NCBI GenBank assembly: GCA_016713585.1
Contig: JADJOV010000015.1
Location: 1-53,556, forward strand
Length of the DNA: 53,556 nt
Direction of reading: 5' to 3'
Source of the DNA: Bdellovibrionales bacterium
GTDB lineage: Bacteria; Bdellovibrionota; Bdellovibrionia; Bdellovibrionales; Bdellovibrionaceae
Every line of letters starts with the position of its first letter. Position 1 is the stretch's first letter. Below are positions 1 through 6,863 of this stretch, piece by piece. The notes below the pieces were generated by a model. The model was given only the letters and a program-made list of their open reading frames with translations. It had not been told where the DNA came from and did not search any database. The position numbers and the translations under genes were made by a program.

Positions 1-185
1 TTGCGCACCATCAGCATCCTGATACACCTTGGTTCCATCTTGGGCGCCATGTTGCGCCTGGATCCTATATGCCTTCTTTTTTCAAAATTTTTGAGATGTG
101 GCGTGGACCACGCCCAGTCAGCTCACCGGCGCCTAAATTCATTGACCAACAGCTTCAAGCTGTAATTGAACTCCAGAAATCATAG
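1..185 (+). CDS. C-terminal end of a membrane di-iron hydroxylase/desaturase (partial)
   Basis: This is the end of a gene that begins before the window; codons start at base 3 and the stop is TAG at 183-185. The visible 60 residues open with a histidine cluster, AHHQHPDTPWFHL, which resembles the last His box of AlkB-like alkane/fatty acid hydroxylases and related membrane desaturases (a D/AHH-x-P-x-P-Y/W pattern), followed by GSYMPSFFKIF, similar to the G-Y-x-x-M segment after that box. Such enzymes use a di-iron centre in the inner membrane to oxidise acyl chains. The gene converges on the desaturase-PAP2 gene and the two overlap by 47 bp. With only the tail visible, the choice between hydroxylase and desaturase is open. 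Confidence 0.5.
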   Translation, partial: AHHQHPDTPWFHLGRHVAPGSYMPSFFKIFEMWRGPRPVSSPAPKFIDQQLQAVIELQKS

Positions 186-1574
186 CAGGCTTAAGGCCCC
201 AAAAAAGAAGAATTGAGAGTGCAATACCCGCGATAACATCCATGACGTGATGCTGGTGAACCAGCACGACTGAGGAGTACATCAAACCTAGCCATAATAT
301 CATGGGGAGCTTTAAGTAGCGTTGCCTTCTGATTATGAAAAGCACAATAGATGTTGAAAAGACCACGTGAAGCGAGGGTAGGGAATTGGATCTCACATCC
401 ATTGAGTGAATGATGCCGACCAAGGTCGTAGCATTCGATTCCAGTTTTTGAATTGGCCACGAGACTGGCGCAGGGAAAATAAGAAATGCCAAGCCCGCTG
501 TTGTGACAGCCACTGACAGATGGATTCCTAGCATGCGAATTTCCTCCGCTTTCAAGAATAAAAGTGGCATCGCAAAAAATGGAAATATCGAAAGGTATAG
601 CCAAGCAGCCTGTGGATACACTGGTATTCGCTGCTCCCAACTAAATGAGAAATTGTATACGGCACTGTTGACGAGCCAGGCTCGAGATCCCATCCAGTAT
701 GCGACGACAAAGAGCGTACCCACAATTGAGTACCACCGAATGTATGCTCTGACCGCTTCGCCATCCACTCGTGGGAACAAGTAGTGGCGAAACAGATAAA
801 TAAAGAATGAATGTTCGTTCGCGGAGGGATGTAAGTTCGGACCAACCGTATCGAGGTGAAATGATTTTAGATCAGACCAGTGCAGATTAGGCCTCTCATG
901 ATGAGCTGTGTGAAATCCTCCGTTGAACAAGAGCCAATTTTCAAACCTGGACAAAAAATTTCGCGAGTGCATCCACTTCTCTGACAGTTTGCAGAAGTCA
1001 TGATTTAGAAAATTTGCGGTAAGGATCCCATAAAGGCCAAGGAACCACGCAGGAGTAATAATGAATAGAAAGGCTCTCCAATTTACGACAATTGCAAACG
1101 TGATGAATAGCCAGATTGTGACTCGTTGAATCCAAAGGTCTTTCTTGAAACGCGAAGGAATTGTAATCGTGGTCTATTTACGAACATTTCTTGTGTTGAA
1201 CAGATCCAATAAGCCAAGAGACGTGCGATACCCTGCCGATCACCTGCAAGTGTATATCGAGACCAATCGTTTTCGTTCTGATATTCAGCGTGGTGATTGT
1301 ATTGATGAATCAAATGTAAACGGGTTCCTGGTGCTCCAATACAAATACTGACAATTGCGTCGTTTAGATGGTTTAGTCTCAAACTGTAGAAAATAGGATG
1401 GTGCTTATTGTTGTGATTGATCACGCAAATGGTAAATGCCAAGTAACCCAGAATAGGAGCAAAACTTACCATTCCCCAAGAAAATGGAAACAACAAAACA
1501 AGAATGAAAGACGTCAGTGCGATGGCTTCTACTGCAAGTGTTCTAATATCTTCGTTGCGTCTCAAAACTCGCAA
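139..1574 (-). pseudogene. fatty acid desaturase fused to a PAP2-type lipid phosphotransferase, one frameshift
   Basis: The first ~145 residues (TTG start at 1574) are a membrane fatty acid desaturase with His clusters NHNNKHHP (about residues 53-60) and HQYNHHAE (90-97). The frame then stops at 1083, but the sense continues in another frame from about 1150, through KDLWIQR and several membrane segments, to the third His box FHTAHHERPNLHW (around base 900). The same frame runs on into a multi-TM PAP2/inositol-phosphotransferase-like domain with SLPSLHV and LVHQHHVMDV, which are the PSxH and HxxxD phosphatase motifs. A single-base indel near 1141-1155 is enough to explain the break; repaired, the protein would be ~478 residues. 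Known families: desaturases unsaturate acyl chains and PAP2 enzymes act on lipid phosphate headgroups. Their fusion suggests coupled lipid remodelling. The gene follows the 1576-1863 membrane gene by one base and is probably co-transcribed with it. Confidence 0.72.
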
Positions 1575-1575
1575 T

Positions 1576-1863
1576 CTAATCCGCCTTGGCTACAGTCACG
1601 ACGTCAAGTAGGGACCTTGAGCTTTGTTCTCGCTGCTGTTTCGTCGTCTTGCCAATCATGTAAGCGTGGAAGAAAAATGCGATTGCCCACTTTACCCAAA
1701 TGGCTGTTGCCCCATGCGCATACGCATAAATGCCAGTGGTCACTGATGAGAAGATGCCAACTTGGTGAAGACGGACTCGGTTCGGCATCAAAATAGAGAT
1801 TAAGAAAGCAGTCGTGGAGGCCCACCCGACAATCTCTATCATAATTTCAATGGCCTGATTCAT
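1576..1863 (-). CDS. small three-helix membrane protein (CBU_0592/YgjV-like)
   Basis: A 95-residue protein with an ATG start at 1863. Three hydrophobic helices are visible: roughly residues 5-24 (IMIEIVGWASTTAFLISIL), 33-48 and 52-70. The motif of a short polar turn with P-N-R followed by G-x-x-x-S-x-x-x-G-x-Y resembles the small CBU_0592-type family of inner-membrane proteins, whose role is unknown. The C-terminal tail is basic and polar. It sits immediately upstream of the desaturase-PAP2 gene on the same strand, with the TAG stop abutting the next TTG start, so the two are likely translated from one message. A lipid-related role is inference from this neighbour only. Confidence 0.6.
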   Translation of the reverse strand: MNQAIEIMIEIVGWASTTAFLISILMPNRVRLHQVGIFSSVTTGIYAYAHGATAIWVKWAIAFFFHAYMIGKTTKQQREQSSRSLLDVVTVAKAD

Positions 1864-2199
1864 ATCACCTACCGTCTTGTTCGTATTCCAATTTGATCAT
1901 GTAGATAGAATGTAATACAGAAACAATGCGATGTATTATTGTGTGGATATGGCGACGGTATCTAATAACAATCTGCGTAAAGGGCCGGTGGGGCGAAGAC
2001 CATGTAAGGTTTCATTTAAGTATGCATTTATTTAATTCTTTCAAAACTTTTCTGAGAAGGGCTTTCGCACCTTGAATGTTGAAAATTTCACGAGTGATAG
2101 CTCTGGCGAGATTCCTTTTTACAATGGAATGAAACTGTCCAGCGATTTCAGTTTAGGTTCAGACCCGATCTTTCGTGTGTTAAATCAAGACTTCGTTCC
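1864..2199. other. intergenic stretch with a short coding-like relic
   Basis: No complete gene is visible. On the minus strand a 45-codon open stretch (2149 down to the stop at 2012-2014) reads with good codon-like composition (ending KALLRKVLKELNKCILK) but has no start and no family I recognise. It may be the tail of another gene lost when the neighbouring AbiE operon decayed. The part next to 1864 should hold the promoter of the leftward lipid operon, but no clear -35/-10 pair stands out. Confidence 0.3.
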
Positions 2200-2587
2200 T
2201 CAGGCGATGCCCGCTCTATATGCGTGGCGGATTCCACCGTATTCGCCCTGAGTAGCAAGATCGATCTGACATTCAAAACGGAACCAAAACCCCATCATTC
2301 AAATCAATTTCTGCTTGTTGTTTCACTTTCTCAAGAGTTTCATCAATATTGGCTTCTGCAAGGAGTGCATCCAGATCCACCGTGTAGCGCGGTGACTCGT
2401 AAATTTTCAGGCCCACAAATCCACCTTTAAAAACAAGATGATTGGCGAGGTGGTTATCCACAATCAGACGAGCCAGCAATCGCTCAATCATAAAAACGGT
2501 TTCAAGGTCTTTGTAATCAACCCCCATTTCTTTAGAAAGGGTGGTAAGTTTTTGTCTGGTTGATTCGCCTTTGGATTTTGTTGTCAT
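2200..2587 (-). pseudogene. abiEii: AbiEii-type nucleotidyltransferase toxin, truncated and frameshifted
   Basis: The reading frame from ATG 2587 contains LVFKGGFVGLKIYESPRYTVD-L, the family hallmark of AbiEii/AbiGii nucleotidyltransferases (G-G-x..L region plus R-x-T-x-D-L-D; here TVDLD carries the metal-binding Asp pair). The frame then runs out at 2273 (ending NDGVLVPF), but the correct sense resumes in the next frame as VWFRFECQIDLATQGEYGGIRHAYRAG before a stop at 2200. One extra T near 2284-2290 explains the break. The normal protein is over 200 residues; the C-terminal third is absent. AbiEii toxins block growth, probably by NTP transfer to a target, and are neutralised by the transcriptional autoregulator AbiEi. 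Its start overlaps the end of the AbiEi frame as ATGA. Loss of the C-terminus makes activity unlikely. Confidence 0.75.
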
Positions 2588-3159
2588 TGTAGTGATCCTA
2601 TAATGACCTCGGAGTATTTGTTGAAATACGAGGTAAGGCCGAGTTCCTTTGCCATTATTCCAATTTTTTTAAGGGTAGTTTGCCTTTGTTGAATAGCGAC
2701 CCGGCAAGCATGGATTGCTGTTCGCTCACCCATTTTACTTGCGAGTTTAAAAGCCTCTACAATGGCCCGCTCAATAGAGACGATGCGGTAGCCGTTCCCA
2801 GTGATGCCGATATTGAGCGGGGTTTTTGTGCGGATGACCCGGAATTTTTAGAGTGGACTCTTTTTCAGGTGGCACCAGGACCCATGTTTGTTTAGGAACC
2901 TGCTCGGCAAGGTTGTAATGAAAAAGAGCGGAAAGGTCACCTACAGCAGAATTTGGGCCAAATTTCTTATAAGCTATTTGGAAGTCAATTTCCCTTTGAA
3001 TATTGGCCTTTTTGTGAAGATAAATTCCCCTTTGCATACGATGGATTTTTTCTTCTTTTACAAGAATTGAAAGTTCTTGGTGACTGATGCCGATTCCCTC
3101 GCTTGGTCGAGCGTAAAGGGGCCAAGTTTTTTAAGTTGTGCTTCTTGTCTTGGATTCAT
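2584..3159 (-). pseudogene. abiEi: AbiEi-type antitoxin/regulator, two frameshifts
   Basis: The gene starts at ATG 3159 (MNPRQEAQLKKLGPFTLDQA), a typical AbiEi winged-helix N-terminus. The sense jumps frame near 3108 to GIGISHQELSILVKEEKIHR and continues to LSALFHYNLAEQVPKQTWV, a recognisable AbiEi core. It jumps again near 2840 to RTKTPLNIGITGNGYRIVSIERAIVEAF, ending at a TGA that overlaps the abiEii ATG. The two indels (minus one, plus one) compensate in length, and the repaired product would be ~191 residues. AbiEi proteins bind inverted repeats in their own promoter and repress the operon; candidate operators lie just upstream at 3173-3303. As written, translation stops after ~32 residues. 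Confidence 0.75.
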
Positions 3160-3172
3160 AGCCTATTGTTCG

Positions 3173-3303
3173 GCAGATTTTGACATTTTTCAACATAAAT
3201 GTCATTTTATGCGGTTTTACCAGAGAGGTGAAAAGGGGAAGAAAATTAGAATTTGAGGTTTCCGCAGATTTTGACATTATTTTCAGAAAATGTCATTTTC
3301 TGC
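3173..3303 (-). promoter_or_regulatory. paired inverted repeats upstream of abiEi (candidate operators)
   Basis: Two copies of a palindrome precede abiEi. Site A has TGACATT at 3181-3187 and AATGTCA at 3198-3204. Site B has TGACATT at 3272-3278 and AATGTCA at 3289-3295, flanked by GCAGA (3264-3268) and TCTGC (3299-3303), so each half-site reads GCAGA-TTT-TGACATT. AbiEi antitoxins are known to bind inverted repeats in their promoter; assigning these sites to AbiEi is inference from position. Confidence 0.5.
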
Positions 3304-3377
3304 CACATGCCACACGCAGGGTTTTATATTTATGTGAGGCCCAAGGAGGCCTGCGACGCCTGCGTATGTGCCTGACT
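3227..3377. repeat. 150-bp repeat, second copy at 9907-10046
   Basis: From GGTGAAAA onwards this segment, including palindrome site B, is repeated with roughly 85% identity immediately outside the right end of the second IS copy. The repeat carries the operator-like palindrome but no AbiE gene at the other location. Confidence 0.75.
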
Positions 3378-3585
3378 CCAGCTGTGGATCAAACTAACCA
3401 CATTTGAGATGGATTAGCGGATAGAAAAGACAAAGCACCTGCTTGATGGAACTCAAGTATATAGAACGCCTGGTTAATTTTGAATAGCGGTTGTAAAAAA
3501 TCAAACTGCAATGGCAACTTTTTCATAAATAATCATCGGCATTGCATTGTGCAGTCTCAAGTCGAGTCTATTAGAAGCTACCTTG

Positions 3586-3768
3586 CTAGCGGCGACTGTT
3601 TCGCCGGGAATAAAGTTTGTCAGGTGAGCCCCACTTGCTCGCTTTGGACTGCTCTAATAGTCTCACCTGTGCATATCGGATTTCTATTGTGATTCGCGGC
3701 AATTGACCGGTCATTGCGGCGATCAGAGTCAGCGTGAGTGCACGTTTGATCACATTATCAAGTCCCAT
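3586..3768 (-). CDS. small hypothetical protein coupled to the recombinase-like gene
   Basis: A 60-residue frame whose ATG lies inside the last codons of the 3758-4360 gene (the final TATGGGACTTGA of that gene contains the start), so translation is probably coupled. The product begins with a short basic/hydrophobic segment (IKRALTLTLIAAMTG) and ends in a polar, basic tail (SKASKWG..YSRRNSRR). I do not recognise a family. The close coupling is the main argument that it is real; composition alone would not decide it. Confidence 0.4.
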   Translation of the reverse strand: MGLDNVIKRALTLTLIAAMTGQLPRITIEIRYAQVRLLEQSKASKWGSPDKLYSRRNSRR

Positions 3769-4360
3769 AATTTCTTCTCCATTCTTCCTTTAATTTTGGC
3801 GGAAGGAATTCCACCAATAGTTCTTTGTGTTTTTCACGGCGATTAATAATTGAAGTCACAACCGAATGGTCCCATTTCTTTCCTGTCTTCGAGGGGATCC
3901 TACGGTCATTAAGAAGTCGGGAAATTGCCCTGGCCCCTTGGCCTTGGTGCCATAATTCAAGAATGAACAAGAGGTTCTCGACTTCATCCGGATGGACCAC
4001 GAGCTGGCCACGCAGGTACGTGAAGCCATAGGGCGCGGCCCCGGCCATTCGACCTTGATTCCTTGCGGCCTTTCCATCAGGGGTATGAATGCTGGGACGC
4101 AGGGAAACGCCTCCTGCGATCAATGTACTTCGGACAAAGGTTTTCGATTTTTTCAGGCGCCCAGCAACCTGCTCCAATGATAGTCCAGACTCGTAAAACT
4201 GGCGAGCTTCCTGAAAAAGCCCTGCATGTAAGACTTTGGAAAAGTGAATAAAGTCATCATCATAGGTCGAGTCAATGGGGTGTGCGTCAGTTGACAAGTG
4301 AGGGCGACCAACTTTGTCAACTGACGCACAAAAAACCGCTTCACCCCCAACTGTATTCAA
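3758..4360 (-). CDS. recombinase-domain protein lacking a resolvase catalytic domain
   Basis: About 200 residues. Residues ~45-85 form a helix-turn-helix-like region (EQVAGRLKKSKTFVRSTLI) and residues ~105-185 match the Recombinase domain found after the catalytic domain in large serine recombinases: the GxAPYGF motif (GAAPYGFTY) followed by LWHQGQGARAISRLLNDRRIPSK and a W-x-x-S-V-V-x-x-I-I-N-R segment. The N-terminal resolvase domain with its catalytic Ser is absent, so this cannot cut DNA itself; it may be a DNA-binding accessory factor or a remnant. The apparent start at 4360 is TTG, and the first ~25 residues are encoded across a 17-bp perfect inverted repeat, so the true start may be further in. 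It is translationally coupled to the small downstream gene. Confidence 0.6.
   Translation of the reverse strand: MNTVGGEAVFCASVDKVGRPHLSTDAHPIDSTYDDDFIHFSKVLHAGLFQEARQFYESGLSLEQVAGRLKKSKTFVRSTLIAGGVSLRPSIHTPDGKAARNQGRMAGAAPYGFTYLRGQLVVHPDEVENLLFILELWHQGQGARAISRLLNDRRIPSKTGKKWDHSVVTSIINRREKHKELLVEFLPPKLKEEWRRNYGT
4281..4330. repeat. perfect 17-bp inverted repeat inside the recombinase-like gene
   Basis: TGTGCGTCAGTTGACAA at 4281-4297 is matched by its exact reverse complement at 4314-4330, with a 16-bp spacer. It lies at the very 5' end of the recombinase-like frame. It could be a hairpin controlling expression, a recombination site, or the outer end of a small mobile unit. Confidence 0.85.
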
Positions 4361-4438
4361 AGTATTTCCACAAGCCTGACGGCTCGACTTGATGATGTAC
4401 CTTTAATCAAAGGCAAGAAGAGAAGAAGTATTCCTGGC

Positions 4439-4834
4439 TCATGGTGTTTCAACGAAGTGTGCGGAATTCAGTCTGCGTTGTTGAGGTCTCGAATGAGACC
4501 TCCCGTGTTCTAAGGAGATTTGATTAAATTGAGGATCTTCAAAGAGCGTCTTGAGTTGGTTTATGGAAGATTCAAGGTCTTTTGCTATTGCTTTATGAGA
4601 ATCATCTGGTCCATTTTTAAGGCAGTTCATAGAAGCTCTGTGAGCCAAAGCCATGCTAGTGCTGGAGCTGGTGATGATCTTCTCTAGCTTTACTCGCCAA
4701 TCAGGACAATTGGGATGTTCAATTTTAACGTATCTATTCTTCCCATTCTCAGTCTTCACAAGCATCGGATCCCAGCTTGCGCAGGAGGTAAAAAAAAGAA
4801 AACCGGCCCAGAAACACAGTCTTGAATAATTCAC
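4439..4834 (-). CDS. small lipoprotein of unknown function
   Basis: 131 residues from a GTG start at 4834 preceded by a strong AGGAGAGG. The N-terminus is a lipoprotein signal peptide: basic start, hydrophobic FWAGFLFF, then the lipobox TSC with Cys around residue 18. The mature part is polar with two further Cys (NCPDW and NCLKN), which could form a disulfide in the periplasm. I do not recognise a family. It lies 21 bp downstream of another lipoprotein gene on the same strand, so the two probably form an operon at the envelope. Confidence 0.65.
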   Translation of the reverse strand: MNYSRLCFWAGFLFFTSCASWDPMLVKTENGKNRYVKIEHPNCPDWRVKLEKIITSSSTSMALAHRASMNCLKNGPDDSHKAIAKDLESSINQLKTLFEDPQFNQISLEHGRSHSRPQQRRLNSAHFVETP

Positions 4835-4855
4835 AAAACCTCTCCTTAGGAAAAT

Positions 4856-5341
4856 TTAGGGGTTAACTGTCTTTGCAAGTCGACAGGACTTTATAGCTTC
4901 CTGACCCGTGGAAGCATCAACTAAGCGGGTCATAAATGGCGGTCCGGGGGACCCCGCCCAGTGGGTTTCAATCCAAGCATAATAGATTTTTCCTGGTTCG
5001 GTTCTGATCTCAACATAGTCAGTATACTGCGTGGATCCAGAAGGCGCACAAGATTCATTTTTTTTGAACTGAATTCCCAAGATGTGAAGACCTGGCTTCA
5101 AATCAATTTGAAGAAAATGGTTCACTCCAGTTTGTCCTTGGACATTGTCATCGATAATAACTTCTGTCGGACAGATTCCGTAGAAAACCTGATTTCTATA
5201 AACGTAAAGACTGGAAGAATTAGAATCAACTTTGAACTTCTTTGCTTCGCGATCATCGGATGAATCCGCCAACTGAATAGTCCCACACCCAACCAAAAAG
5301 GGCAGAATCAAAATAGACAAAAACATTGCTCGCTGAGCCAC
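4856..5341 (-). CDS. lipoprotein with a DUF2846-like domain
   Basis: The best start is GTG 5341, preceded by AAAGGGGG; an in-frame ATG lies upstream at 5374. The product begins with a lipoprotein signal (LSILILPFLVGCG, lipobox LVGC). The mature domain holds SLYVYRNQVFYGICPTEVIID and, after a basic stretch, a KPGLHILGI and GKIYYAWIETHW pattern. This is the beta-rich layout of DUF2846-type lipoproteins, in which a YVYR strand pair is followed by a G-x-x-L..Y-Y strand. The function of that family is unknown. Cys residues at CPTE and ESCAP could pair. It is the first gene of a two-lipoprotein operon and is divergent from the toxin-antitoxin module at 5613. Confidence 0.6.
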   Translation of the reverse strand: MAQRAMFLSILILPFLVGCGTIQLADSSDDREAKKFKVDSNSSSLYVYRNQVFYGICPTEVIIDDNVQGQTGVNHFLQIDLKPGLHILGIQFKKNESCAPSGSTQYTDYVEIRTEPGKIYYAWIETHWAGSPGPPFMTRLVDASTGQEAIKSCRLAKTVNP

Positions 5342-5574
5342 TTGTCCCCCTTTATTTCCATAGGGGTTCTTCATTATGTTCAAGTTAGATTCATGTCAAC
5401 TGAAATCAAGGGAGTCGGCTGCTTGTGCAGAACTTCAACCGCGGGACTCAATCACTTTTGCTCTCGATTTATGGCTGCGGGTGTCGATGATTTTGTGCTG
5501 TATCTTTTCTTTGTAAGCTTATTTTCACCTGCAATTCGCCCCGTCGCACCCGGATCTTTTGGCTGAAAATCTCT

Positions 5575-5603
5575 TTGGTCATTACTTCAATTTGAAGTAA
5601 TAT
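5575..5603 (+). promoter_or_regulatory. TA-module promoter with a palindromic operator filling the spacer
   Basis: TTGGTC (5575-5580) and TAATAT (5598-5603) are a -35/-10 pair with a 17-bp spacer. Bases 5581-5601 are a perfect palindrome, ten-base arms ATTACTTCAA and TTGAAGTAAT around one central T, so the operator occupies the whole spacer and overlaps the -10. A bound HTH antitoxin would exclude RNA polymerase. Confidence 0.7.
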
Positions 5604-5612
5604 AGAGCTTGG

Positions 5613-5894
5613 GTGGATGTAAAGACTAAGATTACCCGCAACAAAGGCTTCGAAAAGCAAATGGATAAAGTCCCTGATTCTGTTCAAAAGAAGGTCCTTT
5701 TTTGGATTTTCTTAGTTGAATCAAATGGCATTTGGGAAGTGATGAAATCGCCAGGCTTTCATGACGAGCCCTTACGGGGCGAGCGCAAAGGTCAGCGATC
5801 AGTGCGAATGAATAGAGCTTACAGGCGTATTTATCAGATTATTCAAGATCGGGTTCACATCGAACTTTTGGAGGTACACAAACATGATTACTAA
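5613..5894 (+). CDS. RelE/HigB-like toxin of a type II toxin-antitoxin pair
   Basis: 93 residues from GTG 5613, ten bases after the -10 box. The layout is that of the RelE/ParE fold: a helical N-terminus (RNKGFEKQMDKVPDSVQKKVLFW), a strand with PLRGERKGQRSVRMNRAYRRIYQI and a final strand HIELLEVHKHDY. The R-S-x-R-x-x-x-x-Y-R-x-x-Y and E-V-x-x-H-x-Y ending are family hallmarks; in RelE-like mRNA interferases the basic and terminal Tyr/His residues act on ribosome-bound mRNA. The toxin precedes its antitoxin, as in higBA. The antitoxin gene is interrupted at its start, so whether the toxin is still controlled is uncertain. Confidence 0.8.
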   Translation: MDVKTKITRNKGFEKQMDKVPDSVQKKVLFWIFLVESNGIWEVMKSPGFHDEPLRGERKGQRSVRMNRAYRRIYQIIQDRVHIELLEVHKHDY

Positions 5895-6185
5895 GTCCTA
5901 TTTTGAAAAGCTTGAAAAAAGTATGGCGTAATGACCTTTGCCGACATGTTAAGAGCATGGCGCGAAGCTGAGGAAATGAGCCAAACTGCTTTTGCAAAAA
6001 AGGTGGGCCTGTCTGTGCAGAATCTAAATGATCTTGAAAAAGGCCGCAGGATTCCATCCCCATCAAGAGCTGCAAAGATTGCAAAGAGACTTGGATTGCC
6101 GGCGATGGGATTGATCCAGTTGGCACTCAAAGATTCGCTTGTGAAAGAGGGATTCGATTACGAAGTGAAACTGGAATCTGCGTAG
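5884..6185 (+). CDS. XRE/HigA-like antitoxin, split at residue 15 with a TAATG restart
   Basis: A HigA-type N-terminus (MITKSYFEKLEKSMA) starts at ATG 5884, inside the toxin's last codons, and ends at TAA 5929-5931. That stop overlaps ATG 5931, which opens the HTH body: TFADMLRAWREAEEMSQTAFAKKVGLSVQNLNDLEKGRR, then IPSPSRAAKIAKRLG and a C-terminal tail likely to wrap the toxin. In intact relatives the YFEKL segment runs straight into the TF-x-x-M-L segment, so one indel has split the gene. Because stop and start overlap, the 84-residue HTH body may still be made by translational coupling. It should bind the palindrome at 5581-5601. Confidence 0.75.
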
Positions 6186-6300
6186 CCAGCGCTAAGTAAG
6201 GCATTCACGGGGACATATTGTTGGTGTGCTCATCTAACCAGGTTGTGGCGTTCAGCTTTGAGTCTTCTGGGCGACCCTCGTAAGGAGCTTGGCCCATTTC

Positions 6301-6607
6301 TTAACTGACTTTTTTAGGCTTTACAGAAATTTCAAGCCCCAACACCTCAAGCATTCTTGTCAGACTTTCCAAAGTGGGGTTTCCATTTTCAGATAATGTC
6401 TTATAAAGTGTTTCACGGTTGAGATTTGTTTCGTCGGCGAAATGTTTAAAACCACGAGCCTCGGCGACATGGCGAAGGGCAACCAAAATTGCTTTAGGAA
6501 AACCTTGGTTGTCCTCAATCGTCGTCTGAACATACTCCGCTTGGGCTTTTTTATCACCTTTCAGTGATTCAATGACCCACTCATCATAAGAACGGCTTGC
6601 TTTTCAT
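6301..6607 (-). pseudogene. addiction-module antidote (HTH), frameshifted at its first codons
   Basis: The clear protein is SYDEWVIESLKGDKKAQAEYV..FPKAILVALRHVAEARGFKHF, then an HTH (ETNLNRETLYKTLSENGNPT) and LTRMLEVLGLEISVKPKK. This is the HigA-like addiction-module antidote family, with a Y-D-x-x-L/V-I-E-S-L start and a V-A-x-A-R-G-x-x-x-x-A-x-x-x-G/N-L-x-R-E-x-L-Y core. No start codon is in frame with the N-terminal part. ATG 6607 followed by AAAAGC would be in frame if the A-run were one shorter (giving MKASRSYDEW), so a one-base insertion near 6601-6605 is likely. Internal starts, such as that of MVALRHVAE at 6486, would make only the HTH half. It pairs with the truncated toxin at 6629-6863. 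Confidence 0.7.
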
Positions 6608-6628
6608 TCATTGTTCTTGCTCCTGTAA

Positions 6629-6863
6629 TCAGACCAAAATTCTTTTGCTTTTTATGTCTTTATCCTGCGAGCTTTTGTCCCCACCACATAAGAGGATAAT
6701 CAGTTCATCACCAACGGCGCCAAAATAAACCCGATAGCCTGGCCCGAATGCCAATCTCAGCTCACTCACACCGTCATCAACTGGTTTCACATCACCTAGA
6801 TTGCCAACACTCACGCCAGCGAGGGGTGCTTGAATCCTGCGAACCGTTGGTGGGTCTCTTAGG
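6629..6863 (-). pseudogene. addiction-module killer toxin (RelE-like), N-terminus removed by IS insertion
   Basis: The remaining frame reads LRDPPTVRRIQAPLAGVSVGNLGDVKPVDDGVSELRLAFGPGYRVYFG, then ELIILLCGGDKSSQDKDI. The GN-x-GD-x-K, GVSELR, GPGYRVYF and LLCGGDKSSQ-x-x-DI motifs are diagnostic of the TIGR02683-type killer family. Its normal first ~25 residues are missing because the insertion sequence begins at 6864; the first residues of the present frame (MLNKLPLH) are encoded by the IS end. The partner antidote lies directly downstream on the same strand. Toxin activity is doubtful without the N-terminal helix. Confidence 0.75.

Noticed and set aside
3180..3407. Plus-strand 75-codon frame over the abiE operator repeats
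   Set aside because: It consists of the palindromic repeat and has no ribosome site; the second copy at 9914 drifts. Regulatory DNA explains it better.
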